Part shown: positions 1 through 12,742 of the stretch, in pieces | How the letters are laid out: every line of letters begins with the position of its first letter | Position numbering within the stretch: the first letter of the stretch is position 1 | Assembly: GCA_039707655.1 (NCBI GenBank) | Contig: CM077665.1 | Span: 314,836,486-314,900,485 of the forward strand | Source of the DNA: Elymus sibiricus | Lineage: Eukaryota > Streptophyta > Magnoliopsida > Poales > Poaceae | Reading direction: 5' to 3' | DNA length: 64,000 nucleotides | Notes under the pieces: generated by a model | What the model was told of the DNA's origin: nothing | Database searches by the model: none | What the model saw: the letters and a program-made list of their open reading frames with translations, nothing else | Position numbers and translations under genes: made by a program

Positions 1-114
1 TACTCCCCATCGCGAACGGACACTCTACAAATAAGACTCCCCAAACTAGACACATCCATTTTCCTCCAACGGTGATGAAACCGAAGCTTTGGAGACCAAA
101 GCTCTGATACCAAT
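1..114 (-). other. Leader and primer-binding site of an off-window RLC-1 copy
   Basis: Positions 101-112 are the reverse complement of TGGTATCAGAGC, the initiator-tRNA-Met type primer-binding site usual for Copia elements. It lies two bases outside the LTR starting at 115. The bases to its left resemble the leader next to the other primer-binding site at 15187-15198 (shared stretch around the words ggagaccaaagctctgatacc). This is the start of another internal region that runs out of the window. Confidence 0.75.
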
Positions 115-1712
115 TGTGGGATCACTAGAAGAGGCGTCTAGAGGGAGGGTGAATAGACTACTTGACAAATTAAAAACCTAACCTTTTCCCAAGTTAATTG
201 GTTGGCAGATTTTAGCAATTATAACAAGTCTAGTGCACCCTACACATGCTAGCTAGTCAACAAGTATGGCAGCAGAAAGTAAAGACAAGCATACGTAAGA
301 GAGTAGAGATAGGAAGATCAAACGCAATTTGGAGACACGAAGATTTTTCCCGTGGTTCCGATAGTTGGTGCTATCGTATGTCCATGTTTATGGAGACTTC
401 AACCCACGAAGGGTAACGGTCGCGAGAGTCCACGGAGGGCTCCACCCACGAAGGGTCCACGAAGTAGCAACCTCGTCTATTCCATGATGGCGTACATCCA
501 CGGAGGACTAGCCTTACTCGGGGTAGATCTTCACGAAGTAGGCGATCTCCTTGCCCTTACAAACTCTCTTGGTTCAACTCCACAATCACGAAGAAGGAGG
601 CTCCGAAGCGACACCTAACCAATCTAGGAGGCACCACCCTCCAAAAGGTAATAGATGTGGTAGTATAATGAACTCCTTGATCTTGTGCTTCAAAAGATAG
701 TCTCCTGAACATTCAATCACTCTCTCACAGGTTTGGCATGGGTAGAAGAGATTGATTGGATGAAAAGAAACTTGGGAGGCTAGAAATCAAGATCCATATG
801 GTTGGAGTGGATGATCTTGACCTCAACACAAGGGTAGGTGGTTCTCTCTCAGAAAATTGGATATGGCAAGTGGGTGTATGTTCTGAGTGCTTCTCTTGCG
901 AGTGAGAGGTGGTGGAGGGGTATATATAGGCTTCTCCAAAAATCCAACCGTTACAACATTATTGCCCAACTCGGTGAAGCTGAAGTGAAAACTCGGTTGC
1001 ACCGACTAGTGGAAAATGTGGCAACTTTGGCGTTTTTGGTGAGACCGATATATGAATCTCGGTGGTACCGATATGGGTGACCTAGGCAGTTACCAAAACT
1101 CGGTGAGACCGATTTATCAAACTCGGTGGGACCGATTCTAATAAATTGGTTAACAGAGAGTTGGTCCAACACTCGGTGAGACCCATTCTCAAAACTCGGT
1201 GAGACCTATTCTTGAAAATGGCTAACAAAGAGTTGGTTACTGGTTTCAATTGCACCAAAAGGAATGTTGGTACTGCCGAGATTCTAGGGTTTGGTTTGGC
1301 TTCTGTCTAGGGTAAAACTCGGTGGATCCGAATGGGAAGTTGGTGTCACTGAATTTTGACTTTTGGATTTGGACAGAAGATTTGTGTGGGAATGTGGGTG
1401 AGTATTTTTGGTGGCTAATCTCTAAGAACTTGAGCAACCAGATCATCATATTTACCTCATCCCCTTTTAACAGTATTTGCTTTCCTATGGACTCAAAAGT
1501 GATTTCTCACAAAATGTAAAATGTAGAGTCCTCATTCTTGAAGCATGGCCAATCCTATTCCTTACTTTCCTTGGTGAGGTTCTCCACACAATCCTTTAGC
1601 CAATCCTCTTTGTGGACTTCATCTGAAATAAGCTAGATAAAACTATTAGTCCAAGAGACAATGTATGTTGTGATGAATTATCAAAACCACCAAGGGAGTA
1701 TTTGTGCTTTCA
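115..1712 (-). repeat. RLC-1 LTR, left copy
   Basis: The copy is about 1.6 kb, begins TGTGGGATC and ends TTTCA on the plus strand, and aligns over its length with 15201-16723. On the element's own strand it begins TGAAAGCAC. It contains several CGGT-N3-ACCG dyads (994, 1060, 1101, 1124) and copies of the weaker form. It serves as 3' LTR for the internal region on its right and as 5' LTR for the one on its left. Confidence 0.85.
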
Positions 1713-2929
1713 TGCATCCACTTCGTGCTTGAGCTCAGTCTCTGTCTTTGTCAGCTCATCCACCTTGTTATCTAGACCATGAAACTTGGTTTCCATGATC
1801 CGCACTAAGCTGTTCTGGTTCTTAAGAATCTCAACCACATCCTTCTCTATACCTTGGACAAATTTGATGAGAAGTGCCATTTGATCACTCTTAGACTTGG
1901 GCACTTGAGCACTAGTGGCTCTAGCTCCTTCTGCCTTTGCCGTTGCAGTAGATGAAGTGGGATGACTTGGGTCCATCACCACAACATTATCTTCAACATC
2001 TGGCTGAAGTGGCATGTGAGGACGATCAAGTGCATATACATTCTTCTCTAGCTAGGAGTTGATAAGCATCTGAATGTATGGTGCATATCCACATGATCGT
2101 TTGTGATCAATAGCTGTCCTCTTGATTGTCTCTACAATCAAATCCATCACTCTAAATCTGGTGTGGGTGTCTATGTGGTGCAGTATATTGATGGAGTACC
2201 CCCTGATCATCTTATCATCTCCAGACTTGGGCATCAAAGTATAACTCAAGATTGTGTTGGTGGTGGGTAGTCCTGCTTGCAAATGATAGACAGAGCCAAG
2301 CTTGTGTGTGCTCACATAGGCAGCAGGGATAGGAGTGTACACATCAGCCATGGAGTTGTGATCCATCTTGGCTTCAGCGTAAATGTCAATATCTCCTTCC
2401 TCTACCTGTGGGACTCCTAAGATGGTACCCCACTCATCCACTGTAGACTGATATCTGACTCCCTCAGTCATCCATATGATACGGTCATCTGGGTAGAAAT
2501 GAGCTGTGAAGTAGAACTGCATGATCATCTCGTCATTCCAAGTTGTGAACTCTCTCCCGACAAATCTCTCAATGTCAATGCATCTGAAGTTGTCCTGCAC
2601 ACTGGGGAAGTAGTCCTCATTGCTTCAGAGCTAGCATACTCTTTCCTCACTGGCCTCTTGGCTGAAGTGGCCTCAGTGCTAGATTTCTTAGCAACCTTCT
2701 CCTTCTTGTCCTGCTGCTTCTTGGAGGTGACCTCATCAGGAATAAAATCTGCATCTTCTTCATCTGAGTTGAGTTTCCTCCTTGCCCTGGTGACAGCCTT
2801 GGGCAGTCCATGTGAGCTGGGAGTGCCTGGGTCCTCAGAAGATGAGGAACTGGCATCTGGGCTAGTGCCAGCTTCCACATCCACACTCTGTTCCCTGAAA
2901 TCATTCTGACTGTCATCTGATCCTGACAT
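1710..2929 (-). pseudogene. RLC-1 third ORF (env-position accessory protein), decayed
   Basis: Reading right to left, an ATG at 2929 opens an ORF of about 405 codons. It starts with a Ser/Asp/Glu-rich acidic region and a Lys/Arg-rich stretch, followed by a globular part (about 2630-2052) with motifs such as FVGREFTTWNDE and MTEGVRYQSTVDEWG. The C-terminal third is predicted coiled-coil-like (LLIKFVQGIEKDVVEILKNQN). One frameshift near 2620 and one in-frame TAG at 2052-2054 break it. The last codon is followed by TGA, which is also the first three bases of the LTR. Grass SIRE-type elements often carry an extra ORF between pol and the 3' LTR, and the globular part resembles what is annotated as 'putative plant transposon protein'. 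I recognise the type, not a function. Confidence 0.6.
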
Positions 2930-4624
2930 CCTGACCCTATGAATAGAATATATAGGAGCAGAGGGGATAAGCATCACAAAAATTTAGAAGGTTTTTTTTT
3001 AAAATTGAACTCAATCTTTTAAGTTTAACTTTCTGCAAAGCGGATTTCGGTTTCACCGAGTCAAAGATTTCGGAGCCACCAAGACAAACAATCTCCTTAA
3101 TAGAAACTTGGCAGCCTTTCTGGTTTCACCGAAAAAAGCAACTCGTTTTCACCGAGATTGTTCTCTGTAGCCCTAAATCCCAAATCGGTAAGACCGATTT
3201 TTTTAACTTCGTGACACCGGATTCAATTGGCGGACTGTTAAACCTAAAAATCTTTTGTTCGCTAATCTAATGGAGATTTCTTCTGGTTGAATGTATTGCA
3301 ATCGAGGATTGTAGATGGACTAAACCTATTTGCGCAAGAATCGTACGGGGAGCGCAAAGAGGGGCTGAAACCTTACCCTAACTTGGTGATGGTCTCGCTA
3401 GGGCGGCGACGGCGGTGGAGATTGCCGTCGGCGACGGAGGAAAGCTGCGGCGTGGGCACGCGGGAGGCAACAGAGACATCTGGAGACTCGAGCTCGGCAG
3501 CGAGGGGGTGCGGGAGGTGACGTTTGAGAAGTGAATTTCAAAAGTCCGGTCCGCTAGAATATATATCCCCTAGCTTTCGGTGACACCGATTCAGAAATTT
3601 TGCTGCCGCTGAGTTTCATAAGTGTCAGGTGACCGGGAAACTCGGTGAGGCTGAGATTTAGGGATCGGTTGCACCGAGGTGATAAAACCAGATCAACCAA
3701 GTGATTCGGTGGAATCGAGATTATGGAGTTGGTTTCACCGAGATTCACATGAGAGGTTTTGGAAGTCCGCTCTTTGTAGAAACGGAACTCCGAGTGCTCC
3801 TCACACAGACAGTTCAAAGATTGCTTGCTCAAATTTTTGTGATAAAGCATGAATAGAATTTGAGACGAGAAAGCATAGATAGCTAGAGGAGGGTACTTAG
3901 GCATTCTTGTATATCTAATAGGCCAAAGAAAACATGAAAGCCAAATAACAACAATTGGATATCCTCGAATGAGAAAAGATATGCATACCAACATGCTCAC
4001 ACAATAAGATGTCAAATGAAATCATGGCAAACATGCATAACTACTCTAGCATCTATCAAGCACCTTGGCAATTACGAAGTCATCTTTATATGAGTATATT
4101 GACTTAGGATCCAAGTAAGAATACTTGATCATAGGTCATACTCATCGTTTAAGCACAAGTGGGGTAACCACTTTTACATAAAGCATTTAATGTGTTCACA
4201 TCTTTAAGAGATGCTTTAACTCAAGTCTTAGAGTAAAGCTCCCCTTGATGTGACATCCCCCTAAGAGGGATAAACTAACCTTGGGTTTTGTCATAGAAGA
4301 CGTCATGTGGGTGATGTAGTGGTGGATGCTCGTTGTTGATGAAAATAATCTTGAGTTGGGATCAATCCTTGTTGTTTCATACTCTTCTCACCTACATGGG
4401 TTAGTCCCACACAAGAGACAAATACAAGGATATCTATGGACATAGAGTGCAATGCATACATGATGATGTCCATGGATTCATTAATTACCTTGTCCCTTGC
4501 TTACCTTTGAGGGAATGTGTGACTCCTTGAGCTATTGCATAAGGTTGGAGTTGATTGCAAATAGTCCTTGCCAATAATGAATGTGAGTGAATTTCATTGG
4601 CGGAGTCACCCCTCAAGAACTTCT
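2930..4624. other. RLC-1 internal non-coding region where pol would be expected
   Basis: No supportable ORF lies in these 1.7 kb, and no retroviral-type protease, integrase or polymerase motif is visible on either strand. The part near 3040-3745 carries the same CGGT-N3-ACCG dyads as the LTRs (exact copies at 3048, 3185, 3578 and 3666). The rest is AT-rich and unremarkable. Confidence 0.6.
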
Positions 4625-5932
4625 CTAGTTCTTGTTCTTGGGGACCCACATCAAATTGATGGGAATCCTTGGGGAAGTAGCACTAGTTGAAGTAGAACTT
4701 GGAGTAGCCTTGGGAACACACTTGACCATGGCTAGAGAGTCATCTTCAAATGTGTCAATCTCCTCTTGAAGCTTGTCCTTGCCCTTGATCTTGTGGTCTT
4801 GTGGTGGAAGGTCATCTTGAGCTTTTGTTCCCTTGGGGAGAGTATGTTCATACTTCTCCTTTTGAGGAACAAACTTTGGCTTGGGGTATTGACCTTCTTC
4901 CCATTCAACTCCATTGGCGCTGAAGTAGCCAATGCCTTGGTTCTTCCGGTATCCTCCATGCTTGCGTACAGTCTCCTCGAATTGCTTACATCCGACAAGA
5001 CTTTTGTAGATACCTTTTTCTATAATCCCTTTCAAAAGATCATTTTCTTGGTCAAGTGTAACTTGTCTAAGAGAATCATTAGTGGAATCAATAGAATTAC
5101 TAGAAGCAATATCATTGGATTGATCATTCTTATGGTTGCTACTAGATGAAGAACCTTTCTTGCCTTTCTTACTAGTTTGCTTAGTTTTAACTTGTGGCAT
5201 GAATGTAGACAAGAGTAGTCATTTGGCTAGATAAGAAGGACTCTTCTTTCGAAGATCGTCATTGATAGCCTTAAGAAACTCATGTTCTTTCTCAAAATTT
5301 AGCTTCTCAAAGTGTAGCTTCTCATGAGTTTTTACAAGCTCTCTATGATCTTCTAGAGTAGATTCATGGGCTAACTTAAGAGTGATTAATTCTTTAGTTA
5401 TGTGCTCTATTTCCTTCTTATCATCATCACATGACTTATCTTGACTAGCATGATTATTATCAAGTTCATTTTGACTAATATCACTAGTTTTGTCAAATAG
5501 CAAGTCATCGTCTCCAAGTAAGTCATCGTCATCACTATTGAAGTCAATGTATTTGGGGTGTGATACCTTGGGGCCTTTAGCCATGAAGCAACTTCCACTC
5601 CCTTCATTTGTTGAATCAAATATGTCATAAGAGTTGGAGGAAACGAGTGCAAGTCGGGCAACATCTTCATCTTGACTATAATCGGAGTCGGAGTGATAAC
5701 TTCTTTCGGAGTGGTTGTCAGATTCGGAGCAGGAAACCCATTCACCAGCATGTCCTTGATGTCTTATTCTTGTGTAGCTCTTGGTGTACTTGCCCTTCTT
5801 CTCCGAGTATTTACTTCTCTGGGAGGGTCTTCGTTCATAACGATCATCTCTACTACTTCTCTCTCTTCGAGGTGACTCATCTCTTGAGCTCTTTCTTCTA
5901 GCTGACTCTTCTCTTCTTTTGTTGGGAGGTGT
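4625..5932 (-). pseudogene. RLC-1 gag, C-terminal part (after the RLG-2 insertion)
   Basis: This continues the gag frame that starts at 15147 and is cut by RLG-2. The frame resumes just after the zinc knuckle as a basic Arg/Ser-rich stretch (TPPNKRREESARRKSS). It runs through acidic Asp-rich segments (DDDDLLGDDDLL) and a heptad-like helical region (ITKELITLKLAHE...), then a Lys/Ser-rich tail ending WVPKNKN and a stop at 4625. An in-frame TGA lies at 5219-5221; otherwise the frame is open. WVPK-type endings usually stand at the gag/protease border in Copia polyproteins, but here translation stops and no protease follows. The protein would be a nucleocapsid-type RNA-packaging component. Confidence 0.7.
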
Positions 5933-7514
5933 TGGTACTCGTGATCTACGTCGGGTTTTCCGTGAAGAGGAATGGGTAATCACAGCACAAAGTGGGTAAG
6001 TATTTCCCTCAGTTATGAAACCAAGGTTTATCGAACCAATAGGAATACCAATCCTCAACCGTCTTCAGCGGCTGCACACAAAAGAACAAACAACTTGCAC
6101 CCAACGCCGGCAAGAGGGTTGTCAATCCCCTTGATCTCATTATTTGCAAGCAAGTGAGTTGTGTAGATAATTGTAGATAATAGTAAAGTGCAAAATAAAA
6201 TAAAAGGTAATAAATAACAGCTAGGTAATGATAGCGTTTGTGAATTTATAAGTGAATAGACCCGAGGGTCGTAGAGTTCTCTAGTGGCATCTCTCATAAG
6301 CAAAGCATATGGTGGGTAAACAAATTACTGTTGGGAAATTGATAGAAAAACGAATAATTATGCGATGTTCACGGCAATGATCATGTGTATATAGGCATCA
6401 CGTCCATAAGCAAATAGGCCGAGTCCTGCCTGGACCTACTACTATTACTCCACTTCAAGAGCGCTTCTATGCTTGCCTCTCTACGTATTAAGTTCATGAC
6501 AAAGGGAGTAATGCTTGGAGAACGATGACATGATGTAGAAAAAGTAAACTCAACTAATATCAATAAACCCCATCGTTTTATCCTTAGTAGAAACAACACA
6601 AAGACGCAACTTGTCCCCTTCTGTCGCTGGGATATAGAAACTCGTCAGGTTGAACCAACTACAACGCACCACTCCCACCGAAGAAATATCAATCTAGTTG
6701 GTCAAACTATCTCAATAGATCGGAGAGCATTACAAAGCTAGGGTGATCATGCAAATAAGAATCGTAGTAATCAGGTTTGACTCAAATACTTTTCATGAAT
6801 AATCTGAACATAAACTCACAATTCATCGGATCCCAACAAACACACCATACAAAGGGATTACATTGGATAGATCAAGGCAAAGATGCGATGAACATTGTCT
6901 TGAAGATCGAGAGAGAGAGATTGCCATCTAGGTACTACCTACAGACCTGTAGGTCTATGGTGAACTACTCACACATCATGGTGCGGGCAGCAAGGTTGAT
7001 GAAGAGGCCCTACGTGACCGATCTCCCCTCCGACAGGGTGGCGGAACGGAGGCGTAGATGGCCTCCCGTCAGAACGGAGGCTTGTGGCGGCGGAAAAAGT
7101 GTTTCGGGAGCGCTTTTGATGTTTTTAGGGTAGATGTGAATTTATAGGCTAGAGAACGACGTCGGGGGAGGCTCCAGGGGGCCACCACATATCTGGCCGC
7201 GCCCCCCACTAGGGGGCGCGGCTGGATATGTGGTGGCCCCCTGGTGCATCGCTTGGCCCTCCTCCGAAGCTTCTAGGTGTTGTATTGGTCCAAAAAAATC
7301 ACCAAAAAGTTTCGTGGCAATTGGACTCCGTTTGGTATTGTAACTCTGAAAAGGCAAAAAACGCAGAAAACAGGAACTGGCACTAGGCACTGGGTCTATA
7401 GGTTAGTGCTCAAAAATATTTTAAATTGGTAAATAAATACCCACAAAGTATCCTAGAATGATAATATATCAGCATGGAACAATCAAAAATTATAGATACG
7501 TTGGAGACGTATCA
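5933..7514 (-). repeat. RLG-2 3' LTR
   Basis: The element-strand start is TGATACGTCTCCAACG at 7514, and the end near 5933 reads ...CGAGTACCA. A TATA-type motif CCTATAAATTC lies at 7138-7148 (minus strand). A 33-nt-arm inverted repeat sits 26 bases upstream of it at 7174-7244. Confidence 0.85.
7174..7244. repeat. Hairpin-forming inverted repeat upstream of the RLG-2 TATA box (left LTR)
   Basis: Arms 7174-7206 and 7212-7244 are 33 nt each with a 5-nt loop and match at 31 of 33 positions. The two mismatches would be G-U wobbles in plus-strand RNA. The copy in the other LTR is at 13981-14013 and 14019-14051. Confidence 0.85.
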
Positions 7515-10415
7515 GCATCCCCAAGCTTAATTCCTGCTCGTCCTCGAGTAGGTAAATGATAAAAACAGAATTTTTGATTTGACATGCTACCCATTATGTA
7601 ATCTTTGGTATGTATGCTCATTGAGAAATGATGAATTAACAAACAGCAACATAGCAATATTTATAAGTATAAGAAACAAAATCATTAATTTTTCAAAGTA
7701 TACGATCCTAAAAGAATGTTTTACCCCTATTCATCTTATTATATTAGCAAGGCATGACTTCGTCTTCACCACATAGATACAAATGTTAAGCACCACGGTG
7801 TCCAAGTCAGGCAATTGGATCGTACTTTTTCAATATGCATCAACTTTTTATTCTTCACGCAATACATGAGCGTGAACCATTGGACATAGCATATAGGTGG
7901 AATAGAATATGGTGGTAGGTATCAAAGGGGTAAAAAGTGGAGAAGATAGTCTCGCATCAACTAGGCGTACCAACGAGCTATGGAGATGCTCATCGATAGA
8001 TATCAATGCGAGGAGTAGGGATTGCCATGCAAATGATGCACTAGAGCTATAAGTGTATGAAAGCTCAACTAAAGCTAAGTCGGGTGTGCATCAAACTTGC
8101 TTGCTCACGAAGACCTCGGGCATTTGAGGAAGCCCGTCATAGTAATATACAAGCCAAGTTTATTATATGAAAAGGTAATTCCCACTAGCATCTGGAAGTG
8201 TCAACATATGAGACTCTCTATATGAAGAACATGGTGCCACTCCGAGGCACAAGTGTGGTAAAGGATAGTAGCAAAGTCCCGTCTCTCTTTTCTCTCATTT
8301 TTATTTTTTATTTTTTATGGTGTGCTTTTCTCCCGTTTTTTTTCTTTTTGCCTCCCCCATTTTCTCTTTTTTTATATGGTGGGCTCATTTGGCCTCCCCC
8401 ATTTTTAATTCATTTTTCGTCCGGAGTCTCATCCCGACTTGTGGGGGAATCATAGTCTCCATCATCCTTTCCTCACTGGGACAATGCTCTAATAATGATG
8501 ATCATCAAACTTTTATTTATTTACAACTCAACATGAAGAACTGATAGGAAGATACGACTCTGTATGAATGTCTCTGATGGTGTACCAGGATGTGCAATGA
8601 TCTAGCATGACATGTATCAAAAATATGAAGAACGGTGGCTTTGCCACAAATACTATGTCAGCTCTATACGATCATGCAAAGCATTAAGATGATGAACGAA
8701 CTTGTCATATGAAGTGATGATGGAATTTTCATGGCAATATATCTCGGAATGGCTATGGAAATGCCATAATAGGTAGGTATGGTGGCTATTTTGAGGAAGA
8801 TATAATGAGGCTTATGTGCAACAGAGCGTATCATGTCACGGGGTTTCGATGCACGGCGAATATTTGCACCGATCCTCGAGGTGAGAATGGGCTATGCACA
8901 GTACCGAAGAGGCTAGCAAATATGAGAAGGTGAAGATGCGTATGTCCATCGTGTCACATTAGTCATAAAGAACTCGCATACTTATTGCAAAGTTTTATTA
9001 GTTTTATCACAAATCAAAGTACTCCTCGCATGCCCCGAGGGAGGAGGTTGGTAGGAGTTAACCATCGCGCGCCCCCGACTCAAAACAACACTAGGATTTC
9101 AACGAGGAATATAAATGCTCACACATCATCACCACACCTCTTTAATTTTTAGATAAATAACAAGTTAACACCTCTTAATCTCGACACTTCTACAAATCAA
9201 CAATTTTGGACTCACACCTTTTTCATATTACCACATCATTGTCATTAACCCACAACCTCTACATGTGCTACACAATGGTTTTGGTTATCATTCATTGAAT
9301 ACCTAATATTCTTGGACTAGTCTTATGACCCATGCAAATTACCGTCACTATTACTCAGCTCTCAAACAAATATAAGTGAAGAACGAGAGCATATTATTTC
9401 TATAAAATCTACACGCCACCATGCTCAAAAAGATATACGTGAAGTACTAGAGCAACTGCCTAGCTCAAAAGATATAAGTGAAGCACATAGAGTATTCTAG
9501 CAAATTATCATGAAGGTGTGTCTCTCTCAAATAGGTGTGTACAGAAAATGATGATTATGACAAACTTAAAGTAAAATCAAACAAAAAACAAACGACGCTC
9601 CAAGCAAAACACATATCATGTGATGAATAAAAATATAGCTCCAAGTGACATACCGATGGATTGAGACGAAAGAGGGGATGCCTTCCGGGGCATACCCAAG
9701 CTTAGATGCTTGAGTCTCCTTAGAATTATACTTGGGGTGCCTTGGGCATCCCCAACCTTGGGCTCTTGCTACTCCTTATTCTATAGTCCATCGTGATCAC
9801 ACCCAAAACTTGAAAACTTCAATCACACAAAACTCAACAAAACTTCGTGAGATCCGTTAGTATAAGAAACATATTGCATACTTGAGGTACTGTGATAAAT
9901 TGATTAAAATTCATTTTTTCATAATAGGTACTGTATTCTAACTTCCCCATGGTTTACACCCCCCTGATATAGTCCATGGCATAATCAAAACAAGCAAACT
10001 ATGCAAGCAAAACAGAATCTGTTTAAAACAGAACAGTCTGTAGAAATCTGTAAAGATCCCATACTTCTGTAACTCTAAAAATTCTTAGAACTTAGGACAA
10101 CGTAAATAATTTGTGTAGCAATACTGTGTTAAAATTTCAGATCATTATCATGCTCCAGTAAAAAATGAAAATTCCTGCACTGGAGTCAAAGTTTCTGTTT
10201 CAGATTCAGCATCGTTTCTACTCATCTTGTGAGTCATCCCAAAGGCTTTACTTGGCACAAACACTAATTAAAATATAAAAACACAATCATTACAGTGGCA
10301 AAAATCATGTTATCACACAAAAACAGAAAGTAAAAACAAAAATAAAGATACATATTGGGTTGCCTCCCAACAAGCGCTATTGTTTTATGCCCCTAGCTAG
10401 GCATAATGCATAGTT
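7515..10415 (-). other. RLG-2 3' non-coding internal region with polypurine tract
   Basis: The element-strand polypurine tract AAGCTTGGGGATGC (7515-7528) directly precedes the 3' LTR. No coding frame is supportable in the remaining 2.9 kb. Recognisable blocks are a pyrimidine/T-rich tract (8280-8410), three degenerate ATAAGTGAAG...AGAGCAT units (about 9370-9505), and several segments collinear with RLG-3 (18917-21300). This is where pol would lie in an autonomous Gypsy element. Confidence 0.7.
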
Positions 10416-12507
10416 TCAAGTGTTGCCATCTTTGACACTCAACCCGTAGGTAGCTCTCATGATTGATTCATAAGGTGGTTTAGTTCTCTTCCTAGGTAAG
10501 TGTTCCATCCCTTTATTTATGGGAATTGGAATCTTATGTTTCCCTCTTTCATATCAATAATTGCACCTATAGTTCGTTAAAATGGCCTTCCAAGTATTAT
10601 GGGACAAGAAGGATTGCAATCAATATCAAGCACAATGAAATCTACAGGCACGTAATTTTTTTTGCCATAATAAGCACATCATCAATTCTACCTAAAGGTT
10701 TCTTGATGGTAGAATCCGCAAGATGCAAGTTTAGGGAACACTCTTCATTATTAGTGAGACTAAGCACATCACATAAAGTTTTGGGTATAGTTAAAACACT
10801 AGAACCAAGGTCACACAAAGCATTGCATTCATATTTATTTATATTTATTTAGATAGTAGGTTCCCACTCATCATGCAATTTTCTAGGAATAGAAATTTCA
10901 AGCTCAAGTTTCTCATCATAAGCTTTTATCATAGCTTCTACTATATGTTCGGTAAAAGCTTTGTTTTGTTCAAAAGCATTGGGTGAGCTAATAATGGATT
11001 GCAGCAAGGAAATACATTCTACTAAAGAGCATTTATCATAATTAAAGTCCTTGTAACCCAAGATAGTGGGCACATCACTAATTAAAGTTTTGACCTCTCC
11101 AAACCCACTTTTTCTGTTTTAGCATTAGAATCATCACCCTCCAAGCAAACGGGACGCTCCTTAACAAAAGTGGACTCATCTACAGTCACTTTATCATTTA
11201 TATTCAGAGATGTAAACAAAGATTAAATAGGATAAACACCAATCATTTTAAGATCTTCATCATGATTCCGGTAAAAACCGGGTGGAAGACCTTTTTCTAA
11301 GAATTCTCGCTTAGCTCTCAACTTAGCGGTCCTCTCTTTACTTTCGTTAATAGATAATTGGATAGATTTAATAGTATCATTAAAATCATGTTTGGGTAGC
11401 AAAGACTTATTTTTAAGAGTTTCAACATCAAGAGGAATTATATCCATGTTTTTAGCCAAAGTATCAATCATATGCAACTTTTCTTCTACCGTAGTGTTGA
11501 AAATCTTTTGAGAATTAATAAATTCTTTAATTGTGTTCTCAATATCAGAAGGTATCCTATTAGAATTTGTAGAAGCATTGCCATATGAATTACCATAAGA
11601 ATTTCCATAGTTGTTAGATGAATTACCGAGATACGGTCTAGCATTCAAATTTCCTCTATAAGCATTGTTGTTGAAATTATTTCGCGAGATGAAGTTCACA
11701 TCAATAGTACCATTATTTTGCTCAATCAAATTATACAAAGGCATATCAATGGGATCAACATTAGCATTTTTATTAGCAACCATATTCATAAGAGCATCCA
11801 CTTTTTCACTCAAAGTAGCGATTTCTTCAACAGAATTTACCTTCTTACCAGTTGGAGCTCTTTCGGTATGCCATTGAGAATAATTTGTCATAATGTTGTC
11901 TAGAAGTTTTTTGGCCTCTCCAAAGGTCACATCCATGAAGGTACCACCCGCGGCAGAATCTAGAAGATTTCTAGACACAAAGTTTAGTCCAGCATAGAAA
12001 TTTTGGATAATCATCCATAAGTTTAAGCCATGAGTTGGACAATTTCTTATCATCAATTTCATTCTCTCCGAAGCTTGAGCAACATGTTCTTGATCTTGCT
12101 GTTTAAAATTCATTATTTGATTTCTAAGGGAGATAATCTTAGCAGGAGGAAATACTTGGCAATAAAAGCATCTTTACACGTATCCCACGTTCCAATACTA
12201 TTACGAGGTAAAGTTGAAAACCAAGCTTTAGCTTTGTCTCTTAGTGAAAAAGGAAATAATTTTAATTTCACAATATCATTATCCATATCCTTTTTCTTTT
12301 GCATATCACATAATTCAACAAATGTATTAAGATGTGATGCGGGATCCTCATTAGGACTTCCCGAAAATTGATCTTTCATGACAAGATTGAGCAATGCAGC
12401 ATTAATATCAAATGCCTCCACACTAGTGGCGGGTGGTATAGGAGTACTAATAAAATCATTATATTAGTATTTGAGAAATCACACAACTTAGTAGTATCTT
12501 GAGACAT
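10416..12507 (-). pseudogene. gag-pro: RLG-2 gag-protease polyprotein, decayed
   Basis: The ATG at 12507 gives MSQDTTKLCDF, matching the start of the RLG-4 gag. The capsid-like region contains FVELCDMQKKKDMDNDIVKL, WFSTLPRNSIGTW and a retrotransposon gag core (MKLMIRNCPTHGLNLWMII). An Asn/Gly-rich low-complexity linker follows near 11640-11560, then a helical region. The aspartic protease starts around 10830 with the active-site motif CDLGSSVLTIP. The frame ends SVKDGNT-stop at 10416. Frameshifts are visible near 12460, 12150, 11105 and within the protease, plus an in-frame TAA at 11223-11225, so it is not translatable as is. The usual next domains (reverse transcriptase, RNase H, integrase) are missing. 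The protein would form the virus-like particle and process itself. Confidence 0.8.
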
Positions 12508-12713
12508 GGTGACCGGACTAGCAAAACAAGCAAGACAAGTAAACTAGCAAGTAAAGCAAACTAGAAGCAAACTAGAAGCAAACTAGTAATTAGCAAAGGT
12601 AAATATTTTTGTATTTTTGATTTTTATGAGACAAACTAAATATAATAGCAAATAAAAAGAAGAACAAGTGAATGAAATTTTGTGCGAAGTTACTTGATAG
12701 TTGGTAATGCTAT

Positions 12714-12731
12714 TCCCCGGCAACGGTGCCA
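12714..12731 (-). promoter_or_regulatory. RLG-2 primer-binding site (tRNA-Asp type)
   Basis: On the element strand this reads TGGCACCGTTGCCGGGGA, one mismatch from the complement of the plant tRNA-Asp 3' end. It lies 11 nt inside the 5' LTR end. Confidence 0.85.
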
Positions 12732-12742
12732 GAAATCCTTCC

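Noticed and set aside
10526..10852. 108-codon plus-strand frame
   Set aside because: It is the antisense shadow of the RLG-2 protease, whose motif CDLGSSVLTIP reads on the minus strand.
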